DNA of 38,095 bases from the NCBI GenBank assembly GCA_016282685.1, contig JAEELM010000015.1, positions 1 through 38,095 on the forward strand, in the 5' to 3' direction. The position numbers were made by a program, and so were the translations under genes. Each line of letters begins with the position of its first letter. Position 1 is the stretch's first letter. Shown piece after piece: positions 25,368 through 33,979 of the stretch. Below the pieces are notes generated by a model. That model made no database searches and was not told the DNA's origin. It saw nothing but the letters and a program-made list of their open reading frames with translations. This stretch comes from Elusimicrobiaceae bacterium (GTDB lineage Bacteria; Elusimicrobiota; Elusimicrobia; Elusimicrobiales; Elusimicrobiaceae).

Positions 25368-26387
25368 TTAATCCCAACTGCGTACCTTCATATTGGGATT
25401 AATATCTATATTTTTTTTACACGGTTTCCCCGCTTTCTCCGCATGTGCTAACTTTCTGTAAGCTGCCAGCGCTATCATGGCTGCATTATCCGAAGATAAT
25501 TTTCGCTCCACAAAGTGGACTTCTATTTTTCGGGTAGCGGCTTGTTGCTGCATTTGTGTGCGCAACAGCGCATTGGCAGCTACCCCGCCCCCTACGGCTA
25601 TATGATGCACCTTGTATTTTTTTGCTGCCAGCAACGTCTTGGTAACCAGGGTATCTACCATGGCTTGCTCAAAACTGGCGCATACATCAGGAATACTAAA
25701 ATTTTTGTTATCGCGCAAGTAGTAACTTACCGCTGTTTTGATACCGCTAAAGGAAAAATCCCATGTTCCCGGCAGAAGCGGACGTGGAAAATCAATTGCA
25801 TCCCGCCGGCCTAGTAGTGCTTGTTTGGATACCTGCGGCCCACCCGGATAAGCAAGCCCCAGCAATTTAGCTACTTTGTCAAATGCTTCTCCGGCTGCAT
25901 CATCACGTGTTTTCCCTAAAACTTTGTACTGGCCGTAATCTTTGACATACCACAACTCCGTATGTCCGCCGGAAACAACCAATGCTACTAGCGGAAATTG
26001 CAACCGTTCCTTGACTTGGCTCCCTTCAAAATCGCAGGCAAAAATATGCCCTTCTAAATGGTTTATTCCTATTAAAGGGACCCCTTTAAATTGGGCTAAT
26101 GTTTCAGCTGCTACGCGCCCCACCATAAGGCCTCCCGGCAAGCCCGGCCCACTGGCAAAAGCTACGCAATCTATGGGGTGATTGGCCAGAGCTTCCTTAA
26201 TGACAATGGCAATTTTGGCAGCATGTGCGCGGCTGGCCAACTCCGGCACGACCCCATGGTATTTTTTGTGCTCCTCAATTTGAGAATAAATCACATTGGA
26301 AAGCACCTCTTTGCCCCCTTTTAACACAGCGGCAGAGGTCTCATCACAAGTGGACTCTATTCCCAAAATGCTAAAATCTTTCTTCAT
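25368..26387 (-). CDS. tsaD: tRNA N6-adenosine threonylcarbamoyltransferase TsaD
   Basis: TsaD transfers the threonylcarbamoyl group to A37 of tRNAs reading ANN codons, together with TsaB and TsaE. The sequence opens with GIESTCDETSAAVL and has GVVPELASRAH, the metal-binding His pair in NHLEGH (His110, His114), the VSGGHTELW loop, GEAFDKVAKLLGL and the C-terminal VGGGVAANALLR with SSDNAAMIA. Length (339 aa) is normal. It starts 3 nt after the processing-protease gene and ends 12 nt before the solute-binding-like gene. Confidence 0.96.
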   Translation of the reverse strand: MKKDFSILGIESTCDETSAAVLKGGKEVLSNVIYSQIEEHKKYHGVVPELASRAHAAKIAIVIKEALANHPIDCVAFASGPGLPGGLMVGRVAAETLAQFKGVPLIGINHLEGHIFACDFEGSQVKERLQFPLVALVVSGGHTELWYVKDYGQYKVLGKTRDDAAGEAFDKVAKLLGLAYPGGPQVSKQALLGRRDAIDFPRPLLPGTWDFSFSGIKTAVSYYLRDNKNFSIPDVCASFEQAMVDTLVTKTLLAAKKYKVHHIAVGGGVAANALLRTQMQQQAATRKIEVHFVERKLSSDNAAMIALAAYRKLAHAEKAGKPCKKNIDINPNMKVRSWD

Positions 26388-26390
26388 AAA

Positions 26391-27779
26391 TTATTCAGCT
26401 GCTTCGGTTGCAACTTCTTCAGAATCTTTTTTATCTTTCTTGTCTTTTTCTTGTTCTTCTTTCTTCGCTTTACGGGCTGCAGCTTCTTGCTTAGATTTTT
26501 CTTTCGCTTCTTCCAAAGATATTTTACCCGTCAATATTTCCACGGCTTTTTCCAACACTTTGTCTTTTTCATCAAATTTAAGTTTGGGTGCTTCTTTGCC
26601 GGGAGTATAGACAATGTTGTTGTACTGCATAAGCACCTTAGCATCTTCATCAGCTGTTACATCTACCTCGACATCCGGCCAAATTCCCCCTTCATCTGCT
26701 TTGCTTTTATCGCGATAATTGCGATGAATAAGTTTTCCGGAAGGAGTATAATACTTGGCAATCGTTAAACGCAAACCGGCTCCACCGGAAAGTGGCAATA
26801 CCTGTTGCACGCTGGCTTTGCCGAAAGTCCGCGTTCCCACGATAAAAGCCCGGCCGTTATCCTGTAAGGCACCCGATACAATTTCACTGGCGCTAGCCGA
26901 ACCTTGATTTACTAAAACGGCCATCGGAATTTCCGGATAAAGAGGAATACCCTTTGTTTTGTATTCTTGATAATATTCCGGTTTACGACCTTGTGTATAG
27001 ACAATCATCTTCCCTTCCGGTAAAAATAATTTAGAAATATCTACTGCTCCGTTTAGCAATCCACCCGGGTTAAAACGTAAATCTAAAATCAAAGATTTCA
27101 TCCCCTGTTTGGTTAGATCCGCTAAAGCCTTTTTCAATTCATCTGCACTGTGCCCGGAAAAATCCACCAAATAGACATAACCTATTTCTTGCGGAAGCAT
27201 GCGGTGATACACTACTTCCGGCACGATTGTTGCACGTTTTAAAGTAACTTCTGGAATTTTTTTGTATTCCCCTTTTTCATTTTTACGGTTAATAGTTAAC
27301 CTAACTTTACTACCTACGGCTCCTCGCATGAGCTTTACCGCTTCGTCCAATTTCATATCCGTTATGTCTGTATCATCTACAGCAAGAATACGGTCCCCCG
27401 GCATAATTTTAGCCTTAAATGCAGGAGTGCCCGGCATAGGTGTAACAACGGTAATAAAATTGTCTATTTTCTGTAAGCGCATACCTACGCCACCGAATTC
27501 CCCTTTGGTCTCATTTTTCAGCGTTTTATAATCTTGTTCATCCAAATACTGTGAAAAATCATCCAGCTCACCCACAATGCCTTTAATCGCACCGGAAACC
27601 AACGTATCTGTTTCGGTTTCTTCTACATAATTTTCTTTCACAAACTCAATTACGTCCAACAGCGTTCGCAACTTCTTCAAACTCCGGTCCGCAGCCCCAT
27701 ACGCATAGGGAAATAAAGTCCCTAAGAAAAATAAAACTGTTGCTAAAATAGCATAACGATTTGTTTTTGATGTTTTCAT
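26391..27779 (-). CDS. C-terminal processing peptidase (S41 family, Ctp)
   Basis: A signal anchor (about residues 9-28) leads into a PDZ domain (about 93-180, with GVGMRL and PGTPAFKAKIMPGDRIL). The S41 protease domain follows, with the catalytic Ser296 (in GSASASE) and Lys321 (FGKASVQQ), the usual Ser-Lys dyad 25 residues apart. It should degrade or trim periplasmic proteins. The last ~45 residues are a Lys/Glu-rich low-complexity tail. The start chosen has AAGGA 6 nt upstream; a longer reading to 27803 overlaps the envC-like gene. It follows the EnvC-like gene by 11 nt. Confidence 0.93.
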   Translation of the reverse strand: MKTSKTNRYAILATVLFFLGTLFPYAYGAADRSLKKLRTLLDVIEFVKENYVEETETDTLVSGAIKGIVGELDDFSQYLDEQDYKTLKNETKGEFGGVGMRLQKIDNFITVVTPMPGTPAFKAKIMPGDRILAVDDTDITDMKLDEAVKLMRGAVGSKVRLTINRKNEKGEYKKIPEVTLKRATIVPEVVYHRMLPQEIGYVYLVDFSGHSADELKKALADLTKQGMKSLILDLRFNPGGLLNGAVDISKLFLPEGKMIVYTQGRKPEYYQEYKTKGIPLYPEIPMAVLVNQGSASASEIVSGALQDNGRAFIVGTRTFGKASVQQVLPLSGGAGLRLTIAKYYTPSGKLIHRNYRDKSKADEGGIWPDVEVDVTADEDAKVLMQYNNIVYTPGKEAPKLKFDEKDKVLEKAVEILTGKISLEEAKEKSKQEAAARKAKKEEQEKDKKDKKDSEEVATEAAE

Positions 27780-27790
27780 ATTTATTCCTT

Positions 27791-28936
27791 TTATTTTAAC
27801 CAATGTTCTGGGTCCACAGCAGTCGTACCTTGACGAATTTCAAAGTAAACAGCGCTTTGCCCCGTTCCGGAAGAAGATTGTGTATCTTTTCCTGCAGTAC
27901 CTAATGTTTCTTGGGCAGCCAATTTCTTACCCACTGCCACTTGTATCTCTTTCAAAAATCCATAAATGGTAAAAATCCCTTTACCATGATCTACAATCAC
28001 CACATTCCCGTAAGATCGAAACGGACCTGCATAAATCACACTTCCTTCTAAAACAGTGCGAACCGGAGTAGCATAGGCAGCAGAAATTTTAATACCATCT
28101 CTAAAAATCCAGGTGTTCAAATCTGCACGATATTCTTTCCCGAAGGGGCTAATTACTTTGCCCTGTACAGGCCACGGTAAGGAGCGTTCCGGCAAATCAA
28201 TTTTAGGCCCTTCATACTTTTTACCGGTAGCATTCCCGGTATTTTTCCGTTTACGTTCAAACGAGGCCAATAAGTTGTTCAATTCCGTGGCCGATTTGTT
28301 TAGCTCATTAATTTCTTTTCGTACAGCATCTGCTTTGCGTTTTGTCACATCTAAATCTTTTTTCTTCTTATTAAAAGATTTAGAAATTACTTCTTGCTCT
28401 GCTTTAATTTGAGAACTTTGCGCCAATAGTTTTTTGTTACGCTCTTCGAAGTCATGGATCCGTTCTTTTGCTTCTTTTGTCTCTTTATGAAGTTCCGCAG
28501 CAAAAGCCGCCTTGTGCGTAAGCATACGATCAACGAAAATTTCTTGTTCTAAACTATAACCGGAAGGACAAGCCGGGCATTGAGACATAAAATAAAATTT
28601 AGCTAATTCTTCCGAAGCCACTCCTTCCCATAGCGGAGTGCTGCGCTCTAAAGCAGCGCGTTTTTCTTCAACCGATAATAAATTTTGTTCCAAAATAGAG
28701 ATATCAGACTCTACTTTACTTTTCAGTTGTTGGGTCCTCGCTTTTTGGGACTCCAGGGCAGAAATTTCTTTGGAAATTTTCTTTTCTTGTTCTTTGTATT
28801 TTTTTAGTTCTTTTTCTTTTTGGGCTGTCTGATTTTTTAATTTAGCCAATTCTTTTTGACGATCGGAAGCCTCGTCGCAAAAAAGCGGCGAAGTTACCAA
28901 CATCCCCAATAAAAATAAAGCTAAAAACCTTGCCAT
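27791..28936 (-). CDS. envC: EnvC-like murein hydrolase activator (coiled coil plus degenerate LytM), 381 aa
   Basis: The order is signal peptide (about 1-20), long coiled coils (about 25-100 and 140-235) and a LytM/M23 domain (about 260-381). In the LytM domain the zinc ligands are lost: RDGIKI stands where HxGxD is expected and IYGF where YxHL is expected. This is as in E. coli EnvC, which activates amidases without cutting peptidoglycan itself. The ending, VYFEIRQGTTAVDPEHWLK, resembles EnvC. Unusually, a CPAC motif (Cys120, Cys123) sits between the coils. The gene overlaps ftsX by 16 nt, fitting the known FtsX-EnvC partnership. A longer reading to 29215 lies inside ftsX and is rejected. 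Confidence 0.87.
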   Translation of the reverse strand: MARFLALFLLGMLVTSPLFCDEASDRQKELAKLKNQTAQKEKELKKYKEQEKKISKEISALESQKARTQQLKSKVESDISILEQNLLSVEEKRAALERSTPLWEGVASEELAKFYFMSQCPACPSGYSLEQEIFVDRMLTHKAAFAAELHKETKEAKERIHDFEERNKKLLAQSSQIKAEQEVISKSFNKKKKDLDVTKRKADAVRKEINELNKSATELNNLLASFERKRKNTGNATGKKYEGPKIDLPERSLPWPVQGKVISPFGKEYRADLNTWIFRDGIKISAAYATPVRTVLEGSVIYAGPFRSYGNVVIVDHGKGIFTIYGFLKEIQVAVGKKLAAQETLGTAGKDTQSSSGTGQSAVYFEIRQGTTAVDPEHWLK

Positions 28937-29712
28937 TTTGATAATGTCCAACCAAATAAGCCGCAAAAAGCAAGCAACAATAACTCTCTTCCCAAAGAAG
29001 TAAACTGTGCAACTGCTTCTGCTAAAATTCCAGTAGGATAAACCAATCCTGCTAAAATACCACAGGCAAGTAATCCCGCCAACAAACCTGATACAACCCC
29101 ACCGAAATGATGCACATTCGTTCGGCCCGCAACAGGGGTAGCTTCCACTAAGAACATAAATGTTAGAAATACCAATACAGCCAGTATCAATACGATATGA
29201 AGAATTTTGGAACAAATTCCTGCATAAAAAACAAACTGGGCATGCGAAAGGTTGTAGTGGGGAATTAACATTTCATATTCAGCGGCTAAATTCTCCACAA
29301 AAGGGCGAACATTGTTTATACCTTGTGGCGTTAAAGTAATCTCAAAATACGCGGGCATTTTGTGTTCTCCCATCAAAAGCAATGAATCCACTAGTTGAGG
29401 ATTTTGATGCCTGACCGCTGCCAACGCATCTTGCGGAGAAAACAATTTAACTGTTTGAATATCTTTTTTTTGATTTAAGCTATCTCCCAGCTGAGATAAT
29501 TGCTCATTATTTATCGTAGACGGAGCTGTTAAAATAATTTTAAAGGAATCCGCTAACGCCCGATAGTAGTTCCCCAAATGCACATCTACGGAAATAAGGC
29601 TTTGCCCTAACAAAGCCACGCCGAAAATCAACAAAAATAACTTTCGGTATAAACGAAATACTTGCTTAGACGAATGACTCGTCGTTTTTTCATCTTCAAA
29701 AATATCGCCCAT
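28921..29712 (-). CDS. ftsX: Cell division protein FtsX
   Basis: At 263 aa it has four predicted helices (first about residues 23-41, then three after residue 165). The large extracytoplasmic loop has the FtsX pattern VKLFSPQDALAAV ... MPAYFEITL. FtsX with the ATPase FtsE signals across the membrane to amidase activators. Here the EnvC-like gene overlaps its end, which supports the pair. No ftsE is in the window; glgA lies upstream instead. The ATG at 29710-29712 has GAGGG upstream, better than the in-frame TTG at 29722-29724. Confidence 0.85.
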   Translation of the reverse strand: MGDIFEDEKTTSHSSKQVFRLYRKLFLLIFGVALLGQSLISVDVHLGNYYRALADSFKIILTAPSTINNEQLSQLGDSLNQKKDIQTVKLFSPQDALAAVRHQNPQLVDSLLLMGEHKMPAYFEITLTPQGINNVRPFVENLAAEYEMLIPHYNLSHAQFVFYAGICSKILHIVLILAVLVFLTFMFLVEATPVAGRTNVHHFGGVVSGLLAGLLACGILAGLVYPTGILAEAVAQFTSLGRELLLLAFCGLFGWTLSKWQGF

Positions 29713-29739
29713 ATTTTCCCTCAAGCATTAAATCCTTTT

Positions 29740-31188
29740 TTAAGCCATCGTTTTTCGGTATAGCTCCAAATATGCCTGGGCAGAATGATCCCATGATAAA
29801 TCTTGCCGCATTGCATTTTTTACCAACCGCTGCCATATAGGCCGGTGATTATATACTTTTAAGGCTTTTACAAGTGTATTATAAATTCCCTGTTCGCTAA
29901 AATTGTCAATGAAAAAACCGGTAGCAGTATCGCTGTTTTGCCCGTCGAACCCACGAACCGTATCTACCAATCCTCCTACGCGGGACACCACCGGTAACGT
30001 GCCGTACTTCATGGCAATTAATTGAGAAAGACCGCAAGGTTCAAAACGAGAAGGCATTAGGAAAATATCCGCTCCCGCATAAATACGATGCGCTAATTCT
30101 TCATCTAAACGGCTGCTGTAACTGACGGAACCGGGATATTTGCGGGCCAACCCTTGATAAGCCTTTTCCAATCGAGGATCTCCCGTTCCCAAAATAACGA
30201 ACTGCGCATTGTTTTTAAGCCGTTCAATGGCTGCTACGGCCATGTCCAATCCCTTTTGATAATCTAACCGGGATACTACCCCAATCAACGGTTTGCTGGG
30301 ATCTTGTACTAATTTGCATTGCTGTTGAAGAGCCAATTTAGCCGCTAATTTTCCTTTTACTACTTCCGCCACATCATAGCCGACAGAAAGTACCGGATCT
30401 AATTCAGGATCCCACACATCTGTATCTATTCCGTTAACAATACCGCAAAAATGGTCACTGCGGGCCCGTAACACTCCTTCCAATCCAAAACCCATGGCCG
30501 AATTCTTTTGTACTTCCCGTGCATAATTAGGACTTACCGTATTGATTTGATCCGCAAAAACAAGTCCGCTTTTTAAGAAGCTAATCCCGCCATAATATTC
30601 AAATTTATAGGGAGTATAATCCACCGGGTGGAATCCTGCTTTGCGGAAAGCAGCATAGGGATAATGCCCCTGGTAGGCAATATTATGCACCGTAAGCAAA
30701 CTGCGGGTGCGGGTGTAAAATGCATCTAACTTATACACTGTCTTTAAATAAGCCGGAATTAAACCCGTTTGCCAGTCATGACAATGGATAATATCCGGGC
30801 GAAAACCGATAAATTTACAACCTTCCAAAACAGCTCGGTTGAAGAAAATAAACCGTTCATCATTATCCGCATATTCTCCGTCTTTGGTATGGTAAAAAGA
30901 AGGGCGGTCAAAATAGTGTCGGTTGTTAACAAAAAATACTAATACATTTCCCCAGTTGATGTAAGAAAGAGAAGCCTGCTCTATCTTATCTCCTATGGGA
31001 ATTAAATAAACTCCTGGTACAATTTTCAAGGAAGAAACCCGGGTAATGTTACGGTAATGTGGTAAAAACAGTAGCACCTTGTTGCCTTTGCGCCCTGCAA
31101 ATTGTTGACATAAAGCCCCTACTACATCAGCCAACCCTCCTGTTTTACAAAATGGAAATGCTTCACTTGCGGCTAATACAATGTTCAT
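29740..31188 (-). CDS. glgA: Glycogen synthase (ADP-glucose), GlgA
   Basis: GlgA adds glucose from ADP-glucose to alpha-1,4-glucan. The N-terminal AASEAFPFCKTGGLADVVGAL carries the KxGGL nucleotide-sugar motif. YHCHDWQTG-type HCHDWQTGLIP, VHNIAYQG and VNGIDTDVW are GT5 landmarks. The C-terminal lobe has GVVSRLDYQKGLD, PSRFEPCGLSQLIAMKYGTL and SRVGGLVDTV. At 482 aa it has the usual length. The ATG overlaps the stop of scpB by 4 nt, so translation is probably coupled, although the two functions are unrelated. Confidence 0.96.
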   Translation of the reverse strand: MNIVLAASEAFPFCKTGGLADVVGALCQQFAGRKGNKVLLFLPHYRNITRVSSLKIVPGVYLIPIGDKIEQASLSYINWGNVLVFFVNNRHYFDRPSFYHTKDGEYADNDERFIFFNRAVLEGCKFIGFRPDIIHCHDWQTGLIPAYLKTVYKLDAFYTRTRSLLTVHNIAYQGHYPYAAFRKAGFHPVDYTPYKFEYYGGISFLKSGLVFADQINTVSPNYAREVQKNSAMGFGLEGVLRARSDHFCGIVNGIDTDVWDPELDPVLSVGYDVAEVVKGKLAAKLALQQQCKLVQDPSKPLIGVVSRLDYQKGLDMAVAAIERLKNNAQFVILGTGDPRLEKAYQGLARKYPGSVSYSSRLDEELAHRIYAGADIFLMPSRFEPCGLSQLIAMKYGTLPVVSRVGGLVDTVRGFDGQNSDTATGFFIDNFSEQGIYNTLVKALKVYNHRPIWQRLVKNAMRQDLSWDHSAQAYLELYRKTMA

Positions 31189-32144
31189 TTCTTTTCCTCC
31201 TGTTCAGACAAAATCTCCGTCGTAACGGTCGTTTGCTCTTCTGACGGATTTCCCTCCACAGAAACAGCCGTGTCCGCTTGGAACAATGCATCGGTTGCTT
31301 GATTATCTGTGTTCTGTGCTTGATTAAGCGGGTCTGTCACATCCCCTTTGTTATAACTCATACGTTGGAAAAATGGATCTGCTGCGGATCCATCCAACGC
31401 TTCAAATTTTTCTTCTCCCTCCAATTGGTCAAGCGGGATAATGGCAGGTTCTCCCAGAGGAGGAAGCGGATCTCCAAAAGGCAAATCCTCTTGTTTTTCT
31501 TGCAAACTTTTTGCTGCAAAAACTTGTAAATCGGGTAATTCGGAAATTTTATTTAATCCAAACATTCGCAAAAATTCATCCGTCGTACCATATACCATGG
31601 GCCGCCCTATCGTATCTTTTTTACCTACCACCCGAACCAAACCACGATCCAACAATTTTTCCAGAGGTCCCGCTACATCTACTCCTCGGATAGCCTCCAT
31701 CTCGGCTCGTGTAATCGGCTGTTTATAGGCAATAATAGCCAATGTTTCCAAAGCAGCATTGGATAACCGAGTTGTCATCTTTTCGTTATACAATCGCCGT
31801 ACCCAACGGCCATATTCCGGTTTGGTGGACATTTGAAACCCACCGCCGATTTCCACTATTTGCAGTGCACTTCCACGCACGGTGTATTCATCTTTCAGCT
31901 CATTGATAATTTCTCTGATTTTACGAGCATCTGTGTTTTCAATTACATCCGCTAAACGGCTGGGTTTTACCGGGCGATCTGTAATAAAAAGCAAAGTTTC
32001 CACAATTTGTTTGATATCTTCACTGGGCAACAACTCTTGTTCTTCCTGTTTTTCAGGAGCAGCGTTTTCCTTTATTTCTTCTGACGCAGTATTCCCTTCT
32101 TCTAAAACTGATTGGGTTTCGTTTGGCACCATTTCTTCCGACAT
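31185..32144 (-). CDS. scpB: Segregation and condensation protein ScpB with long tails
   Basis: The two winged-helix domains of ScpB are visible at about residues 40-195 (IKQIVETLLFITDRPVKPSRLADVI, LSNAALETLAIIAYKQPITRAEME, IRGVDV, GLVRVVGKKDTIGRPMVYGTTDEFL). ScpB with ScpA and SMC compacts chromosomes. An acidic N-terminal extension of about 40 residues and a low-complexity C-terminal tail of about 120 make it much longer than common ScpB proteins of about 190. The start with AGGAG 7 nt upstream (ATG at 32142-32144) was chosen over one 18 nt earlier inside scpA. Confidence 0.93.
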   Translation of the reverse strand: MSEEMVPNETQSVLEEGNTASEEIKENAAPEKQEEQELLPSEDIKQIVETLLFITDRPVKPSRLADVIENTDARKIREIINELKDEYTVRGSALQIVEIGGGFQMSTKPEYGRWVRRLYNEKMTTRLSNAALETLAIIAYKQPITRAEMEAIRGVDVAGPLEKLLDRGLVRVVGKKDTIGRPMVYGTTDEFLRMFGLNKISELPDLQVFAAKSLQEKQEDLPFGDPLPPLGEPAIIPLDQLEGEEKFEALDGSAADPFFQRMSYNKGDVTDPLNQAQNTDNQATDALFQADTAVSVEGNPSEEQTTVTTEILSEQEEKK

Positions 32145-32145
32145 A

Positions 32146-32910
32146 TTAAGACTCCTCTCCATGCATTAGGGCTTTAAAATCTTTATCTTTATTTTCAGGA
32201 TTTAAATAAATACGAATTTGGCCTAATTTCTCATCTTGGCGAGCAATTAATTTGCGAATTTTCATTAATTCCAAAACAGCCATAAAACATGTAATAATTC
32301 CTCGCTTTTTTGTTTCACCTACAAAAATTTCATCCAACAATACCCATTCCCGTGTTTTGAACAAATTGACTACCTTTTCCATTTTCCCTTCTATCGGGAA
32401 CTCTTCTATATTTAACAGCTCAATACGCTTTCGCTCATCTAGGCGGTCGAAGGCACGTTTAACGGCAGAAAGCAAATCAAACAATTGCAAATTAATTACT
32501 TTTTCGCCATCATCAAAAATCGGTGCGGAACGATAAAATTTATCCTTATTGGCCTCTAATTGTTCATTAAGATATTTGCTAGCCTCTTTGTATTTTTGAT
32601 ACTCCACCAATTTGGCAATTAATTCCTTCATTGGATTGGGGCCTTCATCTTCAGAAGTAGGTGCCTGTGAAGGAAGCAACGTTTTGGCTTTAATCTGCAT
32701 CAATGTGCTTGCCATTACCAAAAATTCACCAGCCACTTCCAAATTTAGTTCTTTCATTACGTTCAAATAATCCAAGTATTGCTTGGTAATATCGGCAATA
32801 TTAATATCACAAATATCCAAGTTATCTTTTTTTATCAAATGCAACAGCAGGTCCATAGGACCTTCAAACACATTGATATGAACGTTAATTGGAGTAGGGG
32901 TTGTAAGCAT
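32146..32910 (-). CDS. scpA: Segregation and condensation protein ScpA
   Basis: This kleisin subunit bridges the SMC heads and binds ScpB. The N-terminal signature NVFEGPMDLLLHLIKKDNLDICDINIADIT is clear, followed by YLVMASTLMQIKAKTLLP-type helices (FLVMASTLMQIKAKTLLP) and a C-terminal winged helix (GIITCFMAVLELMKIRKLIARQDEKLGQIRI). Length is 254 aa, which is typical. It starts 2 nt after trpS and ends 1 nt before scpB. Confidence 0.96.
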   Translation of the reverse strand: MLTTPTPINVHINVFEGPMDLLLHLIKKDNLDICDINIADITKQYLDYLNVMKELNLEVAGEFLVMASTLMQIKAKTLLPSQAPTSEDEGPNPMKELIAKLVEYQKYKEASKYLNEQLEANKDKFYRSAPIFDDGEKVINLQLFDLLSAVKRAFDRLDERKRIELLNIEEFPIEGKMEKVVNLFKTREWVLLDEIFVGETKKRGIITCFMAVLELMKIRKLIARQDEKLGQIRIYLNPENKDKDFKALMHGEES

Positions 32911-32912
32911 AA

Positions 32913-33968
32913 TCAGTGAATAATCCGCATGACACGTTTTACTTGAGTTAAAGTTTTGGCTGCATTTTCGCGTGCGCGGGCGCAGCCTTCTTTCACAATT
33001 TTGGCTAATTGTGTTTTGTCATTTTCAAATATTTTTCTACGCTGAGAAAAAGCAGCCAGTTCCGGTTCCATTAGCGCAAATAATTCTTTCTTACATGCCA
33101 CACACCCTAATGCACCTGCCTTACATTCTTCGCAACGTTTAGCCGAATGAGGATTATAAATCTTATGGAAAGCATACACCACACAGCCCTCCGGGTCAGC
33201 AGGGTCATGCGCTCCCTTTTTGTTGGGGTCTGTAAACATGGCCATTACCTTCTTTCGTACACTGTCCAATTCTTCGCCCAAAGAGATGGCATTATTATAA
33301 GATTTTGACATTTTTCTTCCATCAATCCCCGGTACTCGGGCCACAGTTGTATAGAGGGGTTGAGGTTCGGTAAAAACTTGCTGTCCATAAATTTCCGCAA
33401 ACCGACGAGATAAATCACGTGCAATTTCCAAATGAGCCGTTTGGTCTTTTCCAACAGGAACATAAGTGGCTTGTTGGATAAGAATGTCCGTTGCCATCAG
33501 CACGGGATATCCTAAAAAGCCAAAACAAGAAATTTCTTCATCTCCCGCAATAGAGGCCAGTTTTTCCCCCAACGATTTTTCATCCAGTTGCCCGGCGTAT
33601 TTTTGTTTAAGCAATTCTTGGATTTGCTCCTTATACGTCGGGTTTCTCAATAGCCACCCCAAAGGAGTAATCATTCCCAGCAATGTATTGAGCTCACTAA
33701 TTTCCGGTACATCCGACTGGACAAAAATAGTACATTTTTGAGGGTCTAAACCAGCGGTTAACCAATCTATAAGCATAGCTTCACTGTTTGCAGCAAGATT
33801 TTCCGTCTGCTGATAGGCTGTAGTCAACGAATGCAAATCTGCCACAAAGAAGTAACAATTGTATTTATTTTGCAATTCGACCCAATTTTTAAGCGCTCCG
33901 TAGAAATTTCCCAAGTGAAGTTTCCCCGTCGGGCGCATACCGGACAATACAATTTTATTATCTGCCAT
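32913..33968 (-). CDS. trpS: Tryptophanyl-tRNA synthetase with Cys cluster
   Basis: Class I synthetase with the HIGH-type motif HLGN (residues 18-21) after VLSGMRPTGKL, and KMSKS (219-223). It charges tRNA-Trp. Toward the C terminus is a Cys cluster, C262 ... C279-x2-C282-x6-C289-x2-C292. The C-x6-C-x2-C spacing equals that known for the [4Fe-4S] cluster of Thermotoga maritima TrpRS, so metal or Fe-S binding near the anticodon-binding region is plausible. The start has GAGGA upstream; a 49-codon longer reading lies inside the M50 gene and is rejected. Confidence 0.95.
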   Translation of the reverse strand: MADNKIVLSGMRPTGKLHLGNFYGALKNWVELQNKYNCYFFVADLHSLTTAYQQTENLAANSEAMLIDWLTAGLDPQKCTIFVQSDVPEISELNTLLGMITPLGWLLRNPTYKEQIQELLKQKYAGQLDEKSLGEKLASIAGDEEISCFGFLGYPVLMATDILIQQATYVPVGKDQTAHLEIARDLSRRFAEIYGQQVFTEPQPLYTTVARVPGIDGRKMSKSYNNAISLGEELDSVRKKVMAMFTDPNKKGAHDPADPEGCVVYAFHKIYNPHSAKRCEECKAGALGCVACKKELFALMEPELAAFSQRRKIFENDKTQLAKIVKEGCARARENAAKTLTQVKRVMRIIH

Positions 33969-33979
33969 AAATTCCTCTT

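Noticed and set aside
28937-29215. 93-codon N-terminal extension of the EnvC-like frame
   Set aside because: It lies wholly inside ftsX in another frame, and its residues look like random translation. A proper signal peptide starts at 28936.
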